A stretch of DNA of 62,103 bases, taken from Oscillospiraceae bacterium (GTDB lineage: Bacteria; Bacillota; Clostridia; Oscillospirales; CAG-272). The position numbers and the translations under genes are program-made. The stretch's first letter is position 1; every line of letters begins with the position of its first letter. The stretch lies in the NCBI GenBank assembly GCA_015065385.1, contig SVQK01000114.1, positions 1 through 62,103 on the forward strand. The letters run 5' to 3'. Positions 25,669 through 35,284 of the stretch are shown piece by piece. The notes below the pieces were generated by a model. That model saw only the letters and a list, made by a program, of their open reading frames with translations, had not been told where the DNA came from and did not search any database.

Positions 25669-27021
25669 ATGGCAAAACCGGTTATCGCAATTGTCGGACG
25701 CCCCAACGTCGGCAAAAGCACCCTGTTCAATAAACTGATCGGCGAGAGACGCGCCATCGTGGAGGATACGCCCGGCGTCACCCGCGACCGGATCTACGGA
25801 GAATGCGAATGGCGCGGCAAGACCATGATGGTCATTGACACCGGCGGCATCGAGCCGAAAACCGATTCCGTCATCCTCCAGAAGATGCGGGAGCAGGCTC
25901 AGATCGCCATCGAAACCGCGGACGTCATCATCTTTATGGTGGATATCCGCACGGGTCTGGTGGCGGACGACATGGACATTGCGCTCATGCTGAAAAAGAG
26001 CGGAAAGCCCGTCATTCCCGTGGTCAACAAGTCTGATCGGATCGGTGACGTGGACCCCCAGTTCTACGAGTTTTACGAGCTCGGTTTCGCCGTGGATCCC
26101 ATCGCCGTCTCCTCCCTTCACGGCAGCGGGAGCGGGGACGTGCTCGACGCGGTCCTCGAAGCACTCCCGGAGTTCGAAGAGGAGGAAGAGGAGGGAGATA
26201 CGATCTCCGTCGCGGTCATCGGAAAGCCGAACGCCGGAAAATCCTCCCTTGTGAACCGCGTCCTCGGCGACGAGCGGTGCATCGTGTCCGACATGCCCGG
26301 CACTACCCGGGACGCCATCGACACCTATTTCGAGAACAGCCACGGCAAGTACAACTTTATCGACACGGCGGGCATCCGGCGCCAGTCCCGCGTGGACGAC
26401 CGGGTGGAGAAAATCAGCGTGCTCCGGGCGAAAATGGCCGTGGACCGCGCGGACGTCTGCCTCATTATGATCGACGCGGCGGAGGGCATCACCGAGCAGG
26501 ACGAGAAGATCGCCGGGATCGCCCACGAAGCGGGAAAGGCGTCCGTGATCTGCGTCAACAAGTGGGATCTGATCGACAAGGACAACAATACCACCGCCGA
26601 GTTCACGAAGAAAATCTACGACGCCCTGTCCTATATGACCTACGCGCCCATCCTCTTCCTATCCGCAAAGACCGGACAGCGGGTGGAGAAGCTCTTCGAG
26701 CAGATCAACTACGTCAACATGCAGTCGAAGATGCGCGTCACCACCGGCATGCTGAACGACGTGCTGGCCGACGCGGTCGCCCGGGTCCAGCCTCCGTCCG
26801 ACAAGGGCAGACGGTTGAAAATCTACTATATGACCCAGAGCGAAGCGGCTCCCCCGACCTTCGTGATCTTCTGCAACAACGCGGAGCTGTTCCATTTCTC
26901 CTATCAACGGTATCTCGAAAACTGTCTCAGACAGACCTTCGGATTCCGCGGAACGCCCATCCGCCTCGTTATCCGGCAGAAGGGCGAGAATGAAGATCAG
27001 GATTTCGGGGGCAAGAAATAA
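25669..27021 (+). CDS. der: Ribosome-associated GTPase Der (EngA)
   Basis: Tandem-domain GTPase for 50S assembly, 450 residues. G domain 1 has GRPNVGKST (residues 10-18), TPGVTRDR, DTGG and NKSD. G domain 2 has GKPNAGKSS, MPGTTRDA, DTAG and NKWD. A C-terminal KH-like domain ends with GFRGTPIRLVIR. The ATG at 25669 follows GGAAA-rich sequence and gives the standard length. The stop overlaps the plsY start by one base. Confidence 0.96.
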   Translation: MAKPVIAIVGRPNVGKSTLFNKLIGERRAIVEDTPGVTRDRIYGECEWRGKTMMVIDTGGIEPKTDSVILQKMREQAQIAIETADVIIFMVDIRTGLVADDMDIALMLKKSGKPVIPVVNKSDRIGDVDPQFYEFYELGFAVDPIAVSSLHGSGSGDVLDAVLEALPEFEEEEEEGDTISVAVIGKPNAGKSSLVNRVLGDERCIVSDMPGTTRDAIDTYFENSHGKYNFIDTAGIRRQSRVDDRVEKISVLRAKMAVDRADVCLIMIDAAEGITEQDEKIAGIAHEAGKASVICVNKWDLIDKDNNTTAEFTKKIYDALSYMTYAPILFLSAKTGQRVEKLFEQINYVNMQSKMRVTTGMLNDVLADAVARVQPPSDKGRRLKIYYMTQSEAAPPTFVIFCNNAELFHFSYQRYLENCLRQTFGFRGTPIRLVIRQKGENEDQDFGGKK

Positions 27022-27860
27022 TGCTGTACTTCTTCCTGCGCTACCCATGGGGGTACTACGGCCTGATCGGGAGCCGCTATCCCGCGCTTCCGCTGTTCGC
27101 CGAGCTCGCTCTTCTCGCCGCCTGCATTCTGATCCCCTATCTTCTGGGGTCGGTGAACACGGCGATCATCGTGTCCGGCAGGTTCTATCACGACGATATC
27201 CGCAACTACGGCAGCGGAAACGCCGGATTCACGAACATCATGCGGATCTACGGGAAAAAGGCGGCGGTCATCACCTTCGTGGGGGATATCCTGAAAACGG
27301 TGATAGCGATCCTCATCGGATGGTGCTACCTCGGCATGGAAACGGCCTATATCGCCGGTTTCGCCTGTTTCCTCGGCCACATTTTCCCGGTGTTCTACCA
27401 GTTCCGGGGCGGGAAAGGGATCCTCTGCCTGACGGCGATTCTGATCATGCTGGACTGGAGGATCTTTCTGATCCTGCTCGCGGTCTTCCTCCTGATGGTG
27501 GGCATGACAAAGTATATTTCCTTCGGCTCCGTTCTCGGCGCGATGCTCTATCCGCTTCTGTTCAACCGGTTCAATCTGAAGCTGAATCCCCCGTTCGACG
27601 GCGTTTACACCTGCCAGCTGATCACGATCCTTATCGCCGTGATCGTCGTCGTGAAGCACTGGGGCAACCTCAAGCGGATCTTCAGCGGAACCGAGAGCAA
27701 GTTTGAATTCCGCAAGAGCAAAAAGACCGTGGACGAGACAGCGGCGGAAAACGCGGAGCAGCGGAACGCCGCGGAAGGATCCGCGGAAGAAAAGCCCGCG
27801 CGGATCAATTACGGCGCGCTGCCCGGCGGAAACGGATCGAATAAGAAAAAGAAAAAATGA
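27021..27860 (+). CDS. plsY: Glycerol-3-phosphate acyltransferase PlsY
   Basis: Membrane enzyme that moves acyl groups from acyl-phosphate to glycerol-3-phosphate, the first step of phospholipid synthesis. The 279-residue protein has several membrane helices and the three PlsY motifs: GSVNTAII, NYGSGNAGFTNIMR and HIFPVFYQFRGGKG. The C-terminal 60 residues are a charged Lys/Glu/Ala tail longer than most family members. Its ATG shares a base with the der stop, and its own stop overlaps the next start (ATGA). gpsA, the usual third gene, is absent. Confidence 0.94.
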   Translation: MLYFFLRYPWGYYGLIGSRYPALPLFAELALLAACILIPYLLGSVNTAIIVSGRFYHDDIRNYGSGNAGFTNIMRIYGKKAAVITFVGDILKTVIAILIGWCYLGMETAYIAGFACFLGHIFPVFYQFRGGKGILCLTAILIMLDWRIFLILLAVFLLMVGMTKYISFGSVLGAMLYPLLFNRFNLKLNPPFDGVYTCQLITILIAVIVVVKHWGNLKRIFSGTESKFEFRKSKKTVDETAAENAEQRNAAEGSAEEKPARINYGALPGGNGSNKKKKK

Positions 27861-29056
27861 CGGACGCAAAACTATCCGCCTTCGCCGCCCTGATCCGGCA
27901 GTCGGTTGAGGCGGGAACCTTACGGAACGTGACCTTCCACAGCCCTCGGTCCGGAGCTTCGGCGGACGGCGGACTCAAAGTGCGGGGAGAACTGCGGGAA
28001 ATCGGAAACCAGCTTGTATTGCAGCTCGAAACCTCCCTCACCGAGGGCAGGGTGACACAGCGGAACGTGGAGGCCGACGGGATCCTGCTCTGCGTGACAG
28101 ATCTGACCGAAGTCTACCGGCGGGCCGATCTGACCGACGCCGGGGGCAGCGCGTCCCTCATGATCTCGAAAAAAGGCGCGGTGACGCTTCTTCAAAAAGG
28201 CAAGATCGGTGAAGGGGGCGGGGAACCGGTATCCGTCCGGGGCAACAACCGGGAAAAGCGGCGGCTGCTCGACGGATCGGAGCCCTTCCTGATCCCGCTC
28301 GGTATCGCCGACCGGACCGGCAGGATCCACGACCGGATGCAGTCGAAATTCCGCCAGATCGCGCGGTTTGCCGAATACGTCGCGGACGCGGAGAAGCGGA
28401 TCGGCGGGGACGGCGAGCTCTATGTGTGCGATCTCTGCTGCGGCAAGAGCTATCTGTCCTTCGCCGCCTACCATGTGCTGACCGGGATCTGCGGACGGCG
28501 GGTGAAGATGACCTGCGTGGATCTGAAGGACAGCGTCATGGCGTACTGCCGGGGCGTCGCGGAGGAAGCGGGATTTGACGGGATGGAATTTCTCGCCATG
28601 AACATCGGCGATTTTCTCCCCGAGCGGAACCCCGATCTCGTGATATCCCTTCACGCCTGCGACACCGCGACGGATCTTGTCCTCGATTTCGCGGCGGAGC
28701 ACCGGGCGGGCATGATCCTCTCCACGCCCTGCTGTCAGCGGGAACTGAACCGTGCTATGGACTGCCCGACGCTGGACTTCATCGCGGACGTCCCGATCCT
28801 GAGGCAGAAGCTGGCCTCGACCGCGACGGACGCTCTGCGCCTCTTGAAGCTGGAGGCGGAGGGATACCGGTGCGACGCGACCGAGCTGATCGATCCGGAG
28901 GACACTCCGAAAAACGTCATGCTCCGGGCACAGCTCGACCGCTCCTTTGATCCGTCCTCCCCCGACGCGCTCCGCAAACGGACGAGATTCGAAGCGGCGG
29001 CGGCGTTCCTCTTCGGAGAGCGGCTCCCGGAGCACTGGCGGATCAAATCGGAGTGA
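27857..29056 (+). CDS. Class I SAM-dependent methyltransferase
   Basis: A 399-residue protein with a C-terminal methyltransferase domain: SAM loop VCDLCCGKSYLS (about residues 192-203), TCVDLKD for strand 2, and SLHACDTATD and TPCCQRE, which resemble the methyltransferase-32/METTL25-like group. The N-terminal 150 residues look like a small alpha/beta domain with THUMP-like length but no clear motif. Substrate unknown; RNA is likely for the family. Translationally coupled to plsY. Confidence 0.78.
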   Translation: MTDAKLSAFAALIRQSVEAGTLRNVTFHSPRSGASADGGLKVRGELREIGNQLVLQLETSLTEGRVTQRNVEADGILLCVTDLTEVYRRADLTDAGGSASLMISKKGAVTLLQKGKIGEGGGEPVSVRGNNREKRRLLDGSEPFLIPLGIADRTGRIHDRMQSKFRQIARFAEYVADAEKRIGGDGELYVCDLCCGKSYLSFAAYHVLTGICGRRVKMTCVDLKDSVMAYCRGVAEEAGFDGMEFLAMNIGDFLPERNPDLVISLHACDTATDLVLDFAAEHRAGMILSTPCCQRELNRAMDCPTLDFIADVPILRQKLASTATDALRLLKLEAEGYRCDATELIDPEDTPKNVMLRAQLDRSFDPSSPDALRKRTRFEAAAAFLFGERLPEHWRIKSE

Positions 29057-29117
29057 TTTTTCAGACGGCGGACGACCGTCATCAGCGAACACATTCTTCT
29101 ACAGAAAGGCGAACGAT

Positions 29118-30401
29118 ATGGAGACAAACGAACTGCTCATGACCATCTCGCAGACGGACGTCCCGGCTGAGACGAGACTCACCGCGCTGAAAGGGCTGAA
29201 AGCGAAGATCGACGCGGGGGAGATCGCAGCCCCGCCGAGAGGGATCTACGTCAACAACCACATTCACACCTCGTATTCCTTCTCGCCCTATACGCCCGCG
29301 TCGGCTGTGTATTACGCGTGGATGGCCGGACTGCAGACCGCCGGGATCATGGATCACGATTCCGTCGGGGGCATGCGTGAGTTCGTCCGGGCTGGGGAGA
29401 TCATGCAGATGCCCGTGACCTGCGGATTCGAGTGCCGCGTGAACGTGGACGGGACGCCCCTCGTCGGACGTAAGGTCAACAACCCAGACCAGAAATCCTG
29501 CGCCTACCTCGCCATGCACGGCATTCCGCACACGCAGATCGACAACGCAGAGGCCGTTCTCGCCGGACTGCGGGACAAGCGGAACGAGCGGAACCGGAAG
29601 ATGGTCGCCAATATCAACGCCCTGATCGCCGATTCCGGCCTCGTCCTCGACTTCGACCGGGACGTCTATCCCCTGTCGATGGCGGAGGAGGGCGGCAGCG
29701 TCACGGAGCGCCATGTCTGCTTCGGTCTGACGAAGAAGATCACGGCGGCGTATCCGGACCGCGCCGCGGCCTGTGACTTCATCGACCGCCTGACGGGCGC
29801 GCCCATGAACGAAAAGACCCGCCAAAAGCTCCTCGTCGCGCCGGACAATTTCTATGAATATGACATTCTCGGCGTGCTGAAAGGCCACCTCGTGGAAAAG
29901 TTCTATGTGGACGCCGACGAGGAGTGCATGAACATCCGGGAGTTCACCGCCCTTGCGAAGAGGCTCGGCGCGGTGTCGGCGTACGCATATCTCGGCGACG
30001 TCGGCGAATCCCCGACCGGCGACAAGAAGGCGCAGAAGTTCGAAGACGACTACCTCGACGAGCTCTTCGATACGCTGGCGGACTGCGGATTCGACGCCGT
30101 GACCTACATGCCCTCCCGCAACACGAGGGAACAGCTCGAGCGGGTCATGGGACTCTGCGAGGAAAGGGGACTCTTCCAGATCTCCGGCGAGGACATCAAC
30201 TCTCCGCGCCAGTCTTTCATCTGCAAGGCCCTCGCCGACTATCCCCACCTCAAGACCGCGACCTACGCCCTGATCGGCCACGAGCTGGCGGCCACGGACA
30301 ATCTCTCCGACGCCATGTTCTCCGCGGAAACAAAGGCGAAATACCCCGACCTCGCCGAGCGCGTGAAGGTCTACGCGGCCCGCGGCGGTCTCGCGGACTG
30401 A
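29118..30401 (+). CDS. PHP-domain metallo-phosphoesterase-like protein
   Basis: A 427-residue protein. The N-terminal PHP motif NNHIHTSYSFSPY (about residues 47-59) and MDHDSVGGMREF give metal-binding His and Asp residues. The middle and C-terminal parts carry PSRNTREQL and SGEDINSPRQSF, unlike standard HisK or DNA polymerase PHP domains. It has no signal peptide. It sits directly before the aldolase/dehydrogenase fusion with a 57-base gap, so a role in the same sugar pathway is plausible. The start at 29118 follows AGAAAGG. Confidence 0.7.
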   Translation: METNELLMTISQTDVPAETRLTALKGLKAKIDAGEIAAPPRGIYVNNHIHTSYSFSPYTPASAVYYAWMAGLQTAGIMDHDSVGGMREFVRAGEIMQMPVTCGFECRVNVDGTPLVGRKVNNPDQKSCAYLAMHGIPHTQIDNAEAVLAGLRDKRNERNRKMVANINALIADSGLVLDFDRDVYPLSMAEEGGSVTERHVCFGLTKKITAAYPDRAAACDFIDRLTGAPMNEKTRQKLLVAPDNFYEYDILGVLKGHLVEKFYVDADEECMNIREFTALAKRLGAVSAYAYLGDVGESPTGDKKAQKFEDDYLDELFDTLADCGFDAVTYMPSRNTREQLERVMGLCEERGLFQISGEDINSPRQSFICKALADYPHLKTATYALIGHELAATDNLSDAMFSAETKAKYPDLAERVKVYAARGGLAD

Positions 30402-30458
30402 TGTTCCCTGATCCCATCGATTTACTCTATTAATTATTCCAGAAAGAAGGAATTTCAT

Positions 30459-32411
30459 ATGGCAAGCGCAATCGAATCGCTGGTTGAGTATTCCAACCGG
30501 TACGGCAGCGACCCGGGTATGGTTCTGGCAGGGGGCGGCAACACCTCCATGAAGACCGACCAGACCATCTATGTCAAGGGCAGCGGCACCTCCCTCGCCA
30601 CCATCACCGAGGCGGGATTTGTGGTCATGAGCCGCAGAAAACTCGCCGAGATCTGGCGGAAGAAGTATTCGAAGAAGCAGGCGGAGCGCGAGGCGGAGGT
30701 CCTTGAGGACATGATGGCCGCCAGACTCCCCGGCGAAGAGGCGAAGCGTCCCTCCGTCGAAACCCTCCTGCACGATCTGTTCCCGCAGAAATTCGTGCTC
30801 CACGTTCATCCCTCCCGCGTCAACGCCCTGACCTGCTCCGCCGAAGGAGCCGAAGGCGTGAAGAGACTCTTCCCGGACGCCGTCTGGGTGGACGAATGCG
30901 AGCCCGGATACATCCTCGCCTCGAAATGCCGGGAAAAGCTTGCCGCGCACAAGGCGGAGACCGGCAGCGACGCGAACGTGGTGTTCTTGCAGAATCACGG
31001 CGTTTTCTTCGCCGCGAAGACCGTGAACGGACTGGACGAGATCGTCTCCGAGGTCATGACTGCGCTGGACGGCGAGATCAAGACCGTCCCCGACTTCACC
31101 CCCGTCGAGACCGACCGCACCGAAGCCGCCCGCATCGCCCCGGTTCTCCGGATGCTCTACGACGAGGACGGACAGGCGGCCGTGACGTTCACCGCCAACC
31201 GCACGATCCTTGATTTCGCAGCGTCCGAGGAATCCTTCGCGGTTCTGAAAGAGCCCCTTTCTCCCGACCACATCGTCTACTGCAAGGCCGAGCCCCTCTA
31301 CCTTGAGACCTCCGATCCCGAGGCAGTCGCGGCGGCGTTCCGTGAGCTCGAGGAGCGCAGAGGCTTCAAGCCGAAGGTCGCGTTTGCCAAGGGCATCGGC
31401 ATGTTCACCGTCGGCAAGACGCTGAAAGAAGCAAAAACCGCGGCGGCTGTGTGGCAGGACGCCATGAGCATCACCGTAATGGCGGAGAACTTCGGCGGCG
31501 TGCGTCATATGGCTCCGGCCATGGTGGACTTCATCGTCAACTGGGAAGTCGAGAGCTACCGCGCGAAGGTCTCTCTGGCTGCCGCGGACGGGAAGAAGCT
31601 GACGGGCAAGATCGCCGTCGTCACCGGTTCCGCTCAGGGCTTCGGAGAAGGGATCGCGCGCTTCCTTGCCTCCGAAGGCGCGTCCGTGGTCATCGCCGAT
31701 ATGAACGCGGAGGGCGCGAAGAACACGGCGGAGTCCATCGCAAACGACCTCGGGGCGAATACCCTCGCCGTCTCCGCCAACGTGTCGGACGAGGATTCCG
31801 TGCGCGAGATGATCGAGAACACCGTCCTGACCTTCGGCGGTCTGGATATCTTCGTCAACAACGCCGGAATCGTCCGAGCGGGTTCCGAGGAGATGACCAA
31901 GAAGAACCTCGAACTGGTGACCGCGGTCAACTACACTGCGTACTTCCTCTGCGCCAAGTACGCGTCCGCCGTCATGAAGCTCCAGCGAATCGCCGCGCCC
32001 GAGTATATGGCCGATATCATCGAGATCAACTCCAAGTCCGGGCTTGCAGGATCGAACAAGAACTTTGCCTACGCGGGCTCCAAGTTCGGCGGTATCGGTC
32101 TGACCCAGTCCTTCGCTCTGGAACTGGCTCCGTTTGGCATCAAGGTCAACGCCGTCTGCCCGGGCAACTTCCTCGACGGTCCGCTGTGGAGCGATCCCGA
32201 GAAGGGCCTGTTCGTCCAGTATCTGAACGCCGGAAAAGTGCCGGGCGCGAAGACCGTGGACGACGTCCGGAAGTTCTACGAGGCAAAGGTCCCTCTGGGA
32301 CGCGGCTGCCGCATCGAGGACGTGGCGAAGGCTGTCGCCTACATCATCGATCAGAAATACGAAACCGGACAGGCCGTTCCCGTGACCGGAGGTCAGGAGA
32401 TGCTGAAATAA
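30459..32411 (+). CDS. Bifunctional class II aldolase / short-chain dehydrogenase
   Basis: A 650-residue fusion. Residues about 1-370 form a class II aldolase/adducin domain: GGGNTSMK at the start, VLHVHPSRV with metal-binding histidines, and LQNHGVFF. Residues about 385-650 form a short-chain dehydrogenase: TGSAQGFGEG cofactor loop, NNAGIV, catalytic YAGSK (Tyr-x3-Lys) and CPGNF. The architecture matches the RhaD/YuxG-type proteins that cleave rhamnulose-1-phosphate and oxidise lactaldehyde. No other rhamnose gene is present, so the actual sugar is uncertain. A terminator-like hairpin follows. Confidence 0.9.
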   Translation: MASAIESLVEYSNRYGSDPGMVLAGGGNTSMKTDQTIYVKGSGTSLATITEAGFVVMSRRKLAEIWRKKYSKKQAEREAEVLEDMMAARLPGEEAKRPSVETLLHDLFPQKFVLHVHPSRVNALTCSAEGAEGVKRLFPDAVWVDECEPGYILASKCREKLAAHKAETGSDANVVFLQNHGVFFAAKTVNGLDEIVSEVMTALDGEIKTVPDFTPVETDRTEAARIAPVLRMLYDEDGQAAVTFTANRTILDFAASEESFAVLKEPLSPDHIVYCKAEPLYLETSDPEAVAAAFRELEERRGFKPKVAFAKGIGMFTVGKTLKEAKTAAAVWQDAMSITVMAENFGGVRHMAPAMVDFIVNWEVESYRAKVSLAAADGKKLTGKIAVVTGSAQGFGEGIARFLASEGASVVIADMNAEGAKNTAESIANDLGANTLAVSANVSDEDSVREMIENTVLTFGGLDIFVNNAGIVRAGSEEMTKKNLELVTAVNYTAYFLCAKYASAVMKLQRIAAPEYMADIIEINSKSGLAGSNKNFAYAGSKFGGIGLTQSFALELAPFGIKVNAVCPGNFLDGPLWSDPEKGLFVQYLNAGKVPGAKTVDDVRKFYEAKVPLGRGCRIEDVAKAVAYIIDQKYETGQAVPVTGGQEMLK

Positions 32412-32425
32412 TGATCCCATCCGTC

Positions 32426-32455
32426 CCTTCTCCCATCCCGGGAGGGGGGATTTTT
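32426..32455 (+). terminator. Intrinsic terminator after the aldolase fusion gene
   Basis: A C-rich arm (from 32426) pairs with the GGGAGGGGGG arm (about 32439-32449), followed by five T at 32451-32455. It closes the DUF512-to-aldolase run. Confidence 0.65.
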
Positions 32456-32519
32456 GTATGGAAGAATCGATCTGCGAGCCGGTTTTCCCGTGATTTTCCA
32501 CCAAAAAACGACCCCGGTT

Positions 32520-32579
32520 CCTGTACAGGATGCACGTTGACAAAAATAACGATTCGCGCTATAATGGATATATGCATAT
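32520..32579 (+). promoter_or_regulatory. Consensus promoter with two dyads, candidate BlaI-type operators
   Basis: TTGACA (32537-32542), a 17-base spacer and TATAAT (32560-32565) form a perfect sigma-A promoter. CCTGTACAGG (32520-32529), just upstream of the -35, and ATATGCATAT (32570-32579), at the start site, are both perfect palindromes. The BlaI-type repressor encoded next normally represses its own promoter through dyad operators, so these are the obvious candidates. Confidence 0.7.
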
Positions 32580-32606
32580 TTGTACCTTTCCGGAGGATCG
32601 TTCAGA

Positions 32607-33005
32607 ATGAGAGGAAGAAGAAAAACCGTAAAAATCTCCGAGGCCGAATGGAGCATCATGAAGGTGCTCTGGGACGGATGCGAGGAGAGCGGGCGAGGCA
32701 TGACCCTCGGTGAAATCGTAGCCAGTCTGGCGGAGAGCACCGGTTGGAGCAACACCACCATCCGGACCCTGATCATCCGCCTCGCGGAGAAAGGAGCGGT
32801 GGAGATCGACAAGTCCACCGGCGTCTATAAATATACGCCCAAGACCTCGAAGAGCGAATGCGTGAAGGACGAGGTGGATTCCTTCGTCAAGCGCGTGTTC
32901 GACAATTCCGTTTACAACCTCATGGCTTCCCTCGTGCGGGGCGGCAGTCTGACGGAGAAGGAACGGGCGGATATCATCGAGATCTTGAAGGATATGGACG
33001 ACTGA
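32607..33005 (+). CDS. BlaI/MecI/CopY-family repressor
   Basis: A 132-residue protein. The winged-helix N-terminal domain (ISEAEWSIMKVLWD, then STGWSNTTIRTLIIRL recognition helix) and the C-terminal dimerisation helix (LTEKERADIIEILKDM) are as in BlaI/MecI. It probably dimerises on the dyads at its promoter and is cleaved after a signal from the M56 protein encoded 23 bases downstream. The ATG at 32607 follows GGAGG by 10 bases. No beta-lactamase gene is in the window, so the regulated target is not known. Confidence 0.9.
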   Translation: MRGRRKTVKISEAEWSIMKVLWDGCEESGRGMTLGEIVASLAESTGWSNTTIRTLIIRLAEKGAVEIDKSTGVYKYTPKTSKSECVKDEVDSFVKRVFDNSVYNLMASLVRGGSLTEKERADIIEILKDMDD

Positions 33006-33028
33006 TGCTTGAGTGAGGACGGTAAAGT

Positions 33029-35284
33029 ATGTCGGAAACATTCGTTCTGCTCCTTGAGCAGGTTACGATTTTCTCCTCCGTCACAGCCCTGATCCTCATC
33101 GCAGTCAAGCAGCTTTTCAAGTGCAGGATCCCTCCGCGCATCGGGATGGCCCTGTGGATCGTTCTGCTCGCCCGTCTGGTCTGCCCGGTGTTCCCGGAGA
33201 GCCGGTTTTCCGTCTATAACCTCATCCCGGCGGGAAAGGATGTGCTCTACGCCATCCGGACCGTGGAAGAGGCCGAGCCGGAGCCGGTAACAGAGGACAC
33301 GGTCCCTGCGGACAATCCCTACGTTCTGACGGAACGGGGGGCGGAACCTGACATCACTCCTCCCGCCGCGCGCTCGCCCGCTCCGGATTACACCATCGGG
33401 GGATATCTCACCGACGGATCGGAATCGGAGCGCGCATCCGTCAACCGCATCGTTCTGATCGTGTATTTCGCCGGAGTCGCCGTCAGCATGGGCGCCGCGG
33501 TTCTCGTGTACGAGGCCGCCAGAAGACGCGCGCTGGACGGCACGATCCCCATGGACGACAGGCGGCTGCTCCGGCTGTACCGGGAAACGGCGGAGCGGAT
33601 GGGACTGAACGTGAAAAGACTGCCCAGACTGTGCTATGGCTCCTCCACCATGCTGGCGGGGGTGATCCGTCCCGCGGTGATCTGCCGGGAAGCCGATCTG
33701 GCGGAAACGGGGACGGGGGAGAACAGATTCGGAACCGAAGCGGACCGCGCCGCGCGGATGGTCTTTGCCCACGAGCTGACGCACTACCGCTTTGGGGACA
33801 ACCCCATCCTTGTGTTCTCCACCTTCGTGAACTGCCTGTTCTGGTTCAATCCGCTGATCTGGGTGGTGCGCCACATCATCCGCGAAGACGTGGAGGTGCT
33901 GTGCGACGCGCGAACGCTCGAATTCTGCGGGATCCCGGAGACGGAATACGCGATGATGCTCTGCCGGGAATCCGCGTTCGATACGCTGTCGGACGGTATG
34001 AAGGGGACGCTCGCCGCCGGAGCCGGATGCCATATGTCCCGCAAGGGCCGGCATTTGAAGGTGCGCCTTCTGACTATCGCCCGCGGACGCAGGAGAAGAC
34101 TGCTCCCGAAAGCGGCGTCGTGGCTTCTGTGCGCGTCCATCGTGGCGGTGTGCCTGACCAACCCTGTTCTGTCCTTCAACGGCACATACCGGGTCTATGC
34201 CGAGCATTACGCGAAGCTGTCGGGGGAAAACGCGGCTGTTCTGATGCGGAAGGAGACCGCCACGGTGTCGGACTATCTGGACGAGATCAGTCTCCTGCTC
34301 TCCCAGTTCTCGGACGGAGCTGTGTCGGACAACCTCGAGCAGCTGCGCCGGAGTCTTGACGCGAAATCCGCCGAAAATCCGGGAAACCGCTCGCTCGCAT
34401 GGCTGAAACGGGAACTGAGCCGGTATAAATCGGACGAAGTGCTGACCGAGAAGACAGCAGCCGCAGTCGAATCCGCGCTGATGGCGATTCTCGGGATCGG
34501 CTTCAATCCGATGGAACCGGAGTCCGTTCTGCCCGCCGAGATCTCCGCCGAGAGCATGGAGCTGATCGCGGAGCGGCTGAACGAAATCGGGGCGGCGATG
34601 CTTCTGTCTGCCTACAACCGGGGCGTTCCGGGGGCCGCGGTCCGCTTTGAGGAGTATTACTCCGAGGAGATGATGAACCTGATCCTGAGCCGTATCGGGG
34701 ACGACTGGTCCCGGGAGAAATTCCGCGGATTCTATCAGCCGATCGACCTGACGCCGGAGAACAGCCGCTCGTTCAGCGAGGAGCTGAGTACGGCGGTGAG
34801 CGGCAAATGGGAGGACGAGGTCGTCTATCTGCGGGATCCCAGCCTGACAAAGGTCGAGGAGACCATCCTGACCGAAATCCTCGGCGCAGCCATGGCCGGG
34901 GAGCGCGAGGACGTCTACTATCTGAAGCAGACGGAAGACGTGGTGAGCCGGGAAACGGTTTCGCTCCTGCTCCGGATGGCAGGATACACGCCGCTCGACT
35001 GCCTCTGCGACGCCGCGCGGATCGGGGATCTTCACGGAACGCTGTCGGATCATATCTCCGCGGTCCGCGGCGGATTTGCGGACGAAGGGATCGACGGCGG
35101 GGATATCGCCCTGTTCCGTTCGGAAGAGCAGCGCCAAATGCTCGAGAAGAGCTTCCGCATGGGACTTGCGGAGATCCCGGAGAACGGGATGGTGGATCCC
35201 GCCCGCAAGCTCTCGGCGGGGGAAGGGATCGCCAGAGCCTACCGTTTCGCCGCCGCGCTGGTCTCCGGAACCGCCGCGGGATGA
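33029..35284 (+). CDS. BlaR1-like M56 metallopeptidase with a large novel C-terminal domain
   Basis: A 751-residue membrane protein paired with the BlaI-type repressor. The N-terminal half has membrane helices near residues 10-26, 37-55 and 145-165 and after about 365, and the zinc motif HELTH in FAHELTHYRFGDN (about residue 250), typical of peptidase M56 (BlaR1/MecR1). It should cut the repressor, directly or indirectly, upon signal. The sensor half (about 390-751) is not a penicillin-binding domain: no SxxK/SxN/KTG motifs are evident. It is helical and acidic, and its last 30 residues (DPARKLSAGEGIARAYRFAA) faintly resemble an SLH repeat. The inducing signal is therefore probably not a beta-lactam. 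Confidence 0.8.
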   Translation: MSETFVLLLEQVTIFSSVTALILIAVKQLFKCRIPPRIGMALWIVLLARLVCPVFPESRFSVYNLIPAGKDVLYAIRTVEEAEPEPVTEDTVPADNPYVLTERGAEPDITPPAARSPAPDYTIGGYLTDGSESERASVNRIVLIVYFAGVAVSMGAAVLVYEAARRRALDGTIPMDDRRLLRLYRETAERMGLNVKRLPRLCYGSSTMLAGVIRPAVICREADLAETGTGENRFGTEADRAARMVFAHELTHYRFGDNPILVFSTFVNCLFWFNPLIWVVRHIIREDVEVLCDARTLEFCGIPETEYAMMLCRESAFDTLSDGMKGTLAAGAGCHMSRKGRHLKVRLLTIARGRRRRLLPKAASWLLCASIVAVCLTNPVLSFNGTYRVYAEHYAKLSGENAAVLMRKETATVSDYLDEISLLLSQFSDGAVSDNLEQLRRSLDAKSAENPGNRSLAWLKRELSRYKSDEVLTEKTAAAVESALMAILGIGFNPMEPESVLPAEISAESMELIAERLNEIGAAMLLSAYNRGVPGAAVRFEEYYSEEMMNLILSRIGDDWSREKFRGFYQPIDLTPENSRSFSEELSTAVSGKWEDEVVYLRDPSLTKVEETILTEILGAAMAGEREDVYYLKQTEDVVSRETVSLLLRMAGYTPLDCLCDAARIGDLHGTLSDHISAVRGGFADEGIDGGDIALFRSEEQRQMLEKSFRMGLAEIPENGMVDPARKLSAGEGIARAYRFAAALVSGTAAG

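Noticed and set aside
29082..32543. Open frame of about 1150 codons on the minus strand across the PHP and aldolase genes
   Set aside because: It runs opposite two well-supported genes and is a by-product of high GC at third positions; the peptide is His/Arg/Val-rich with no recognisable domain and no ribosome binding site.
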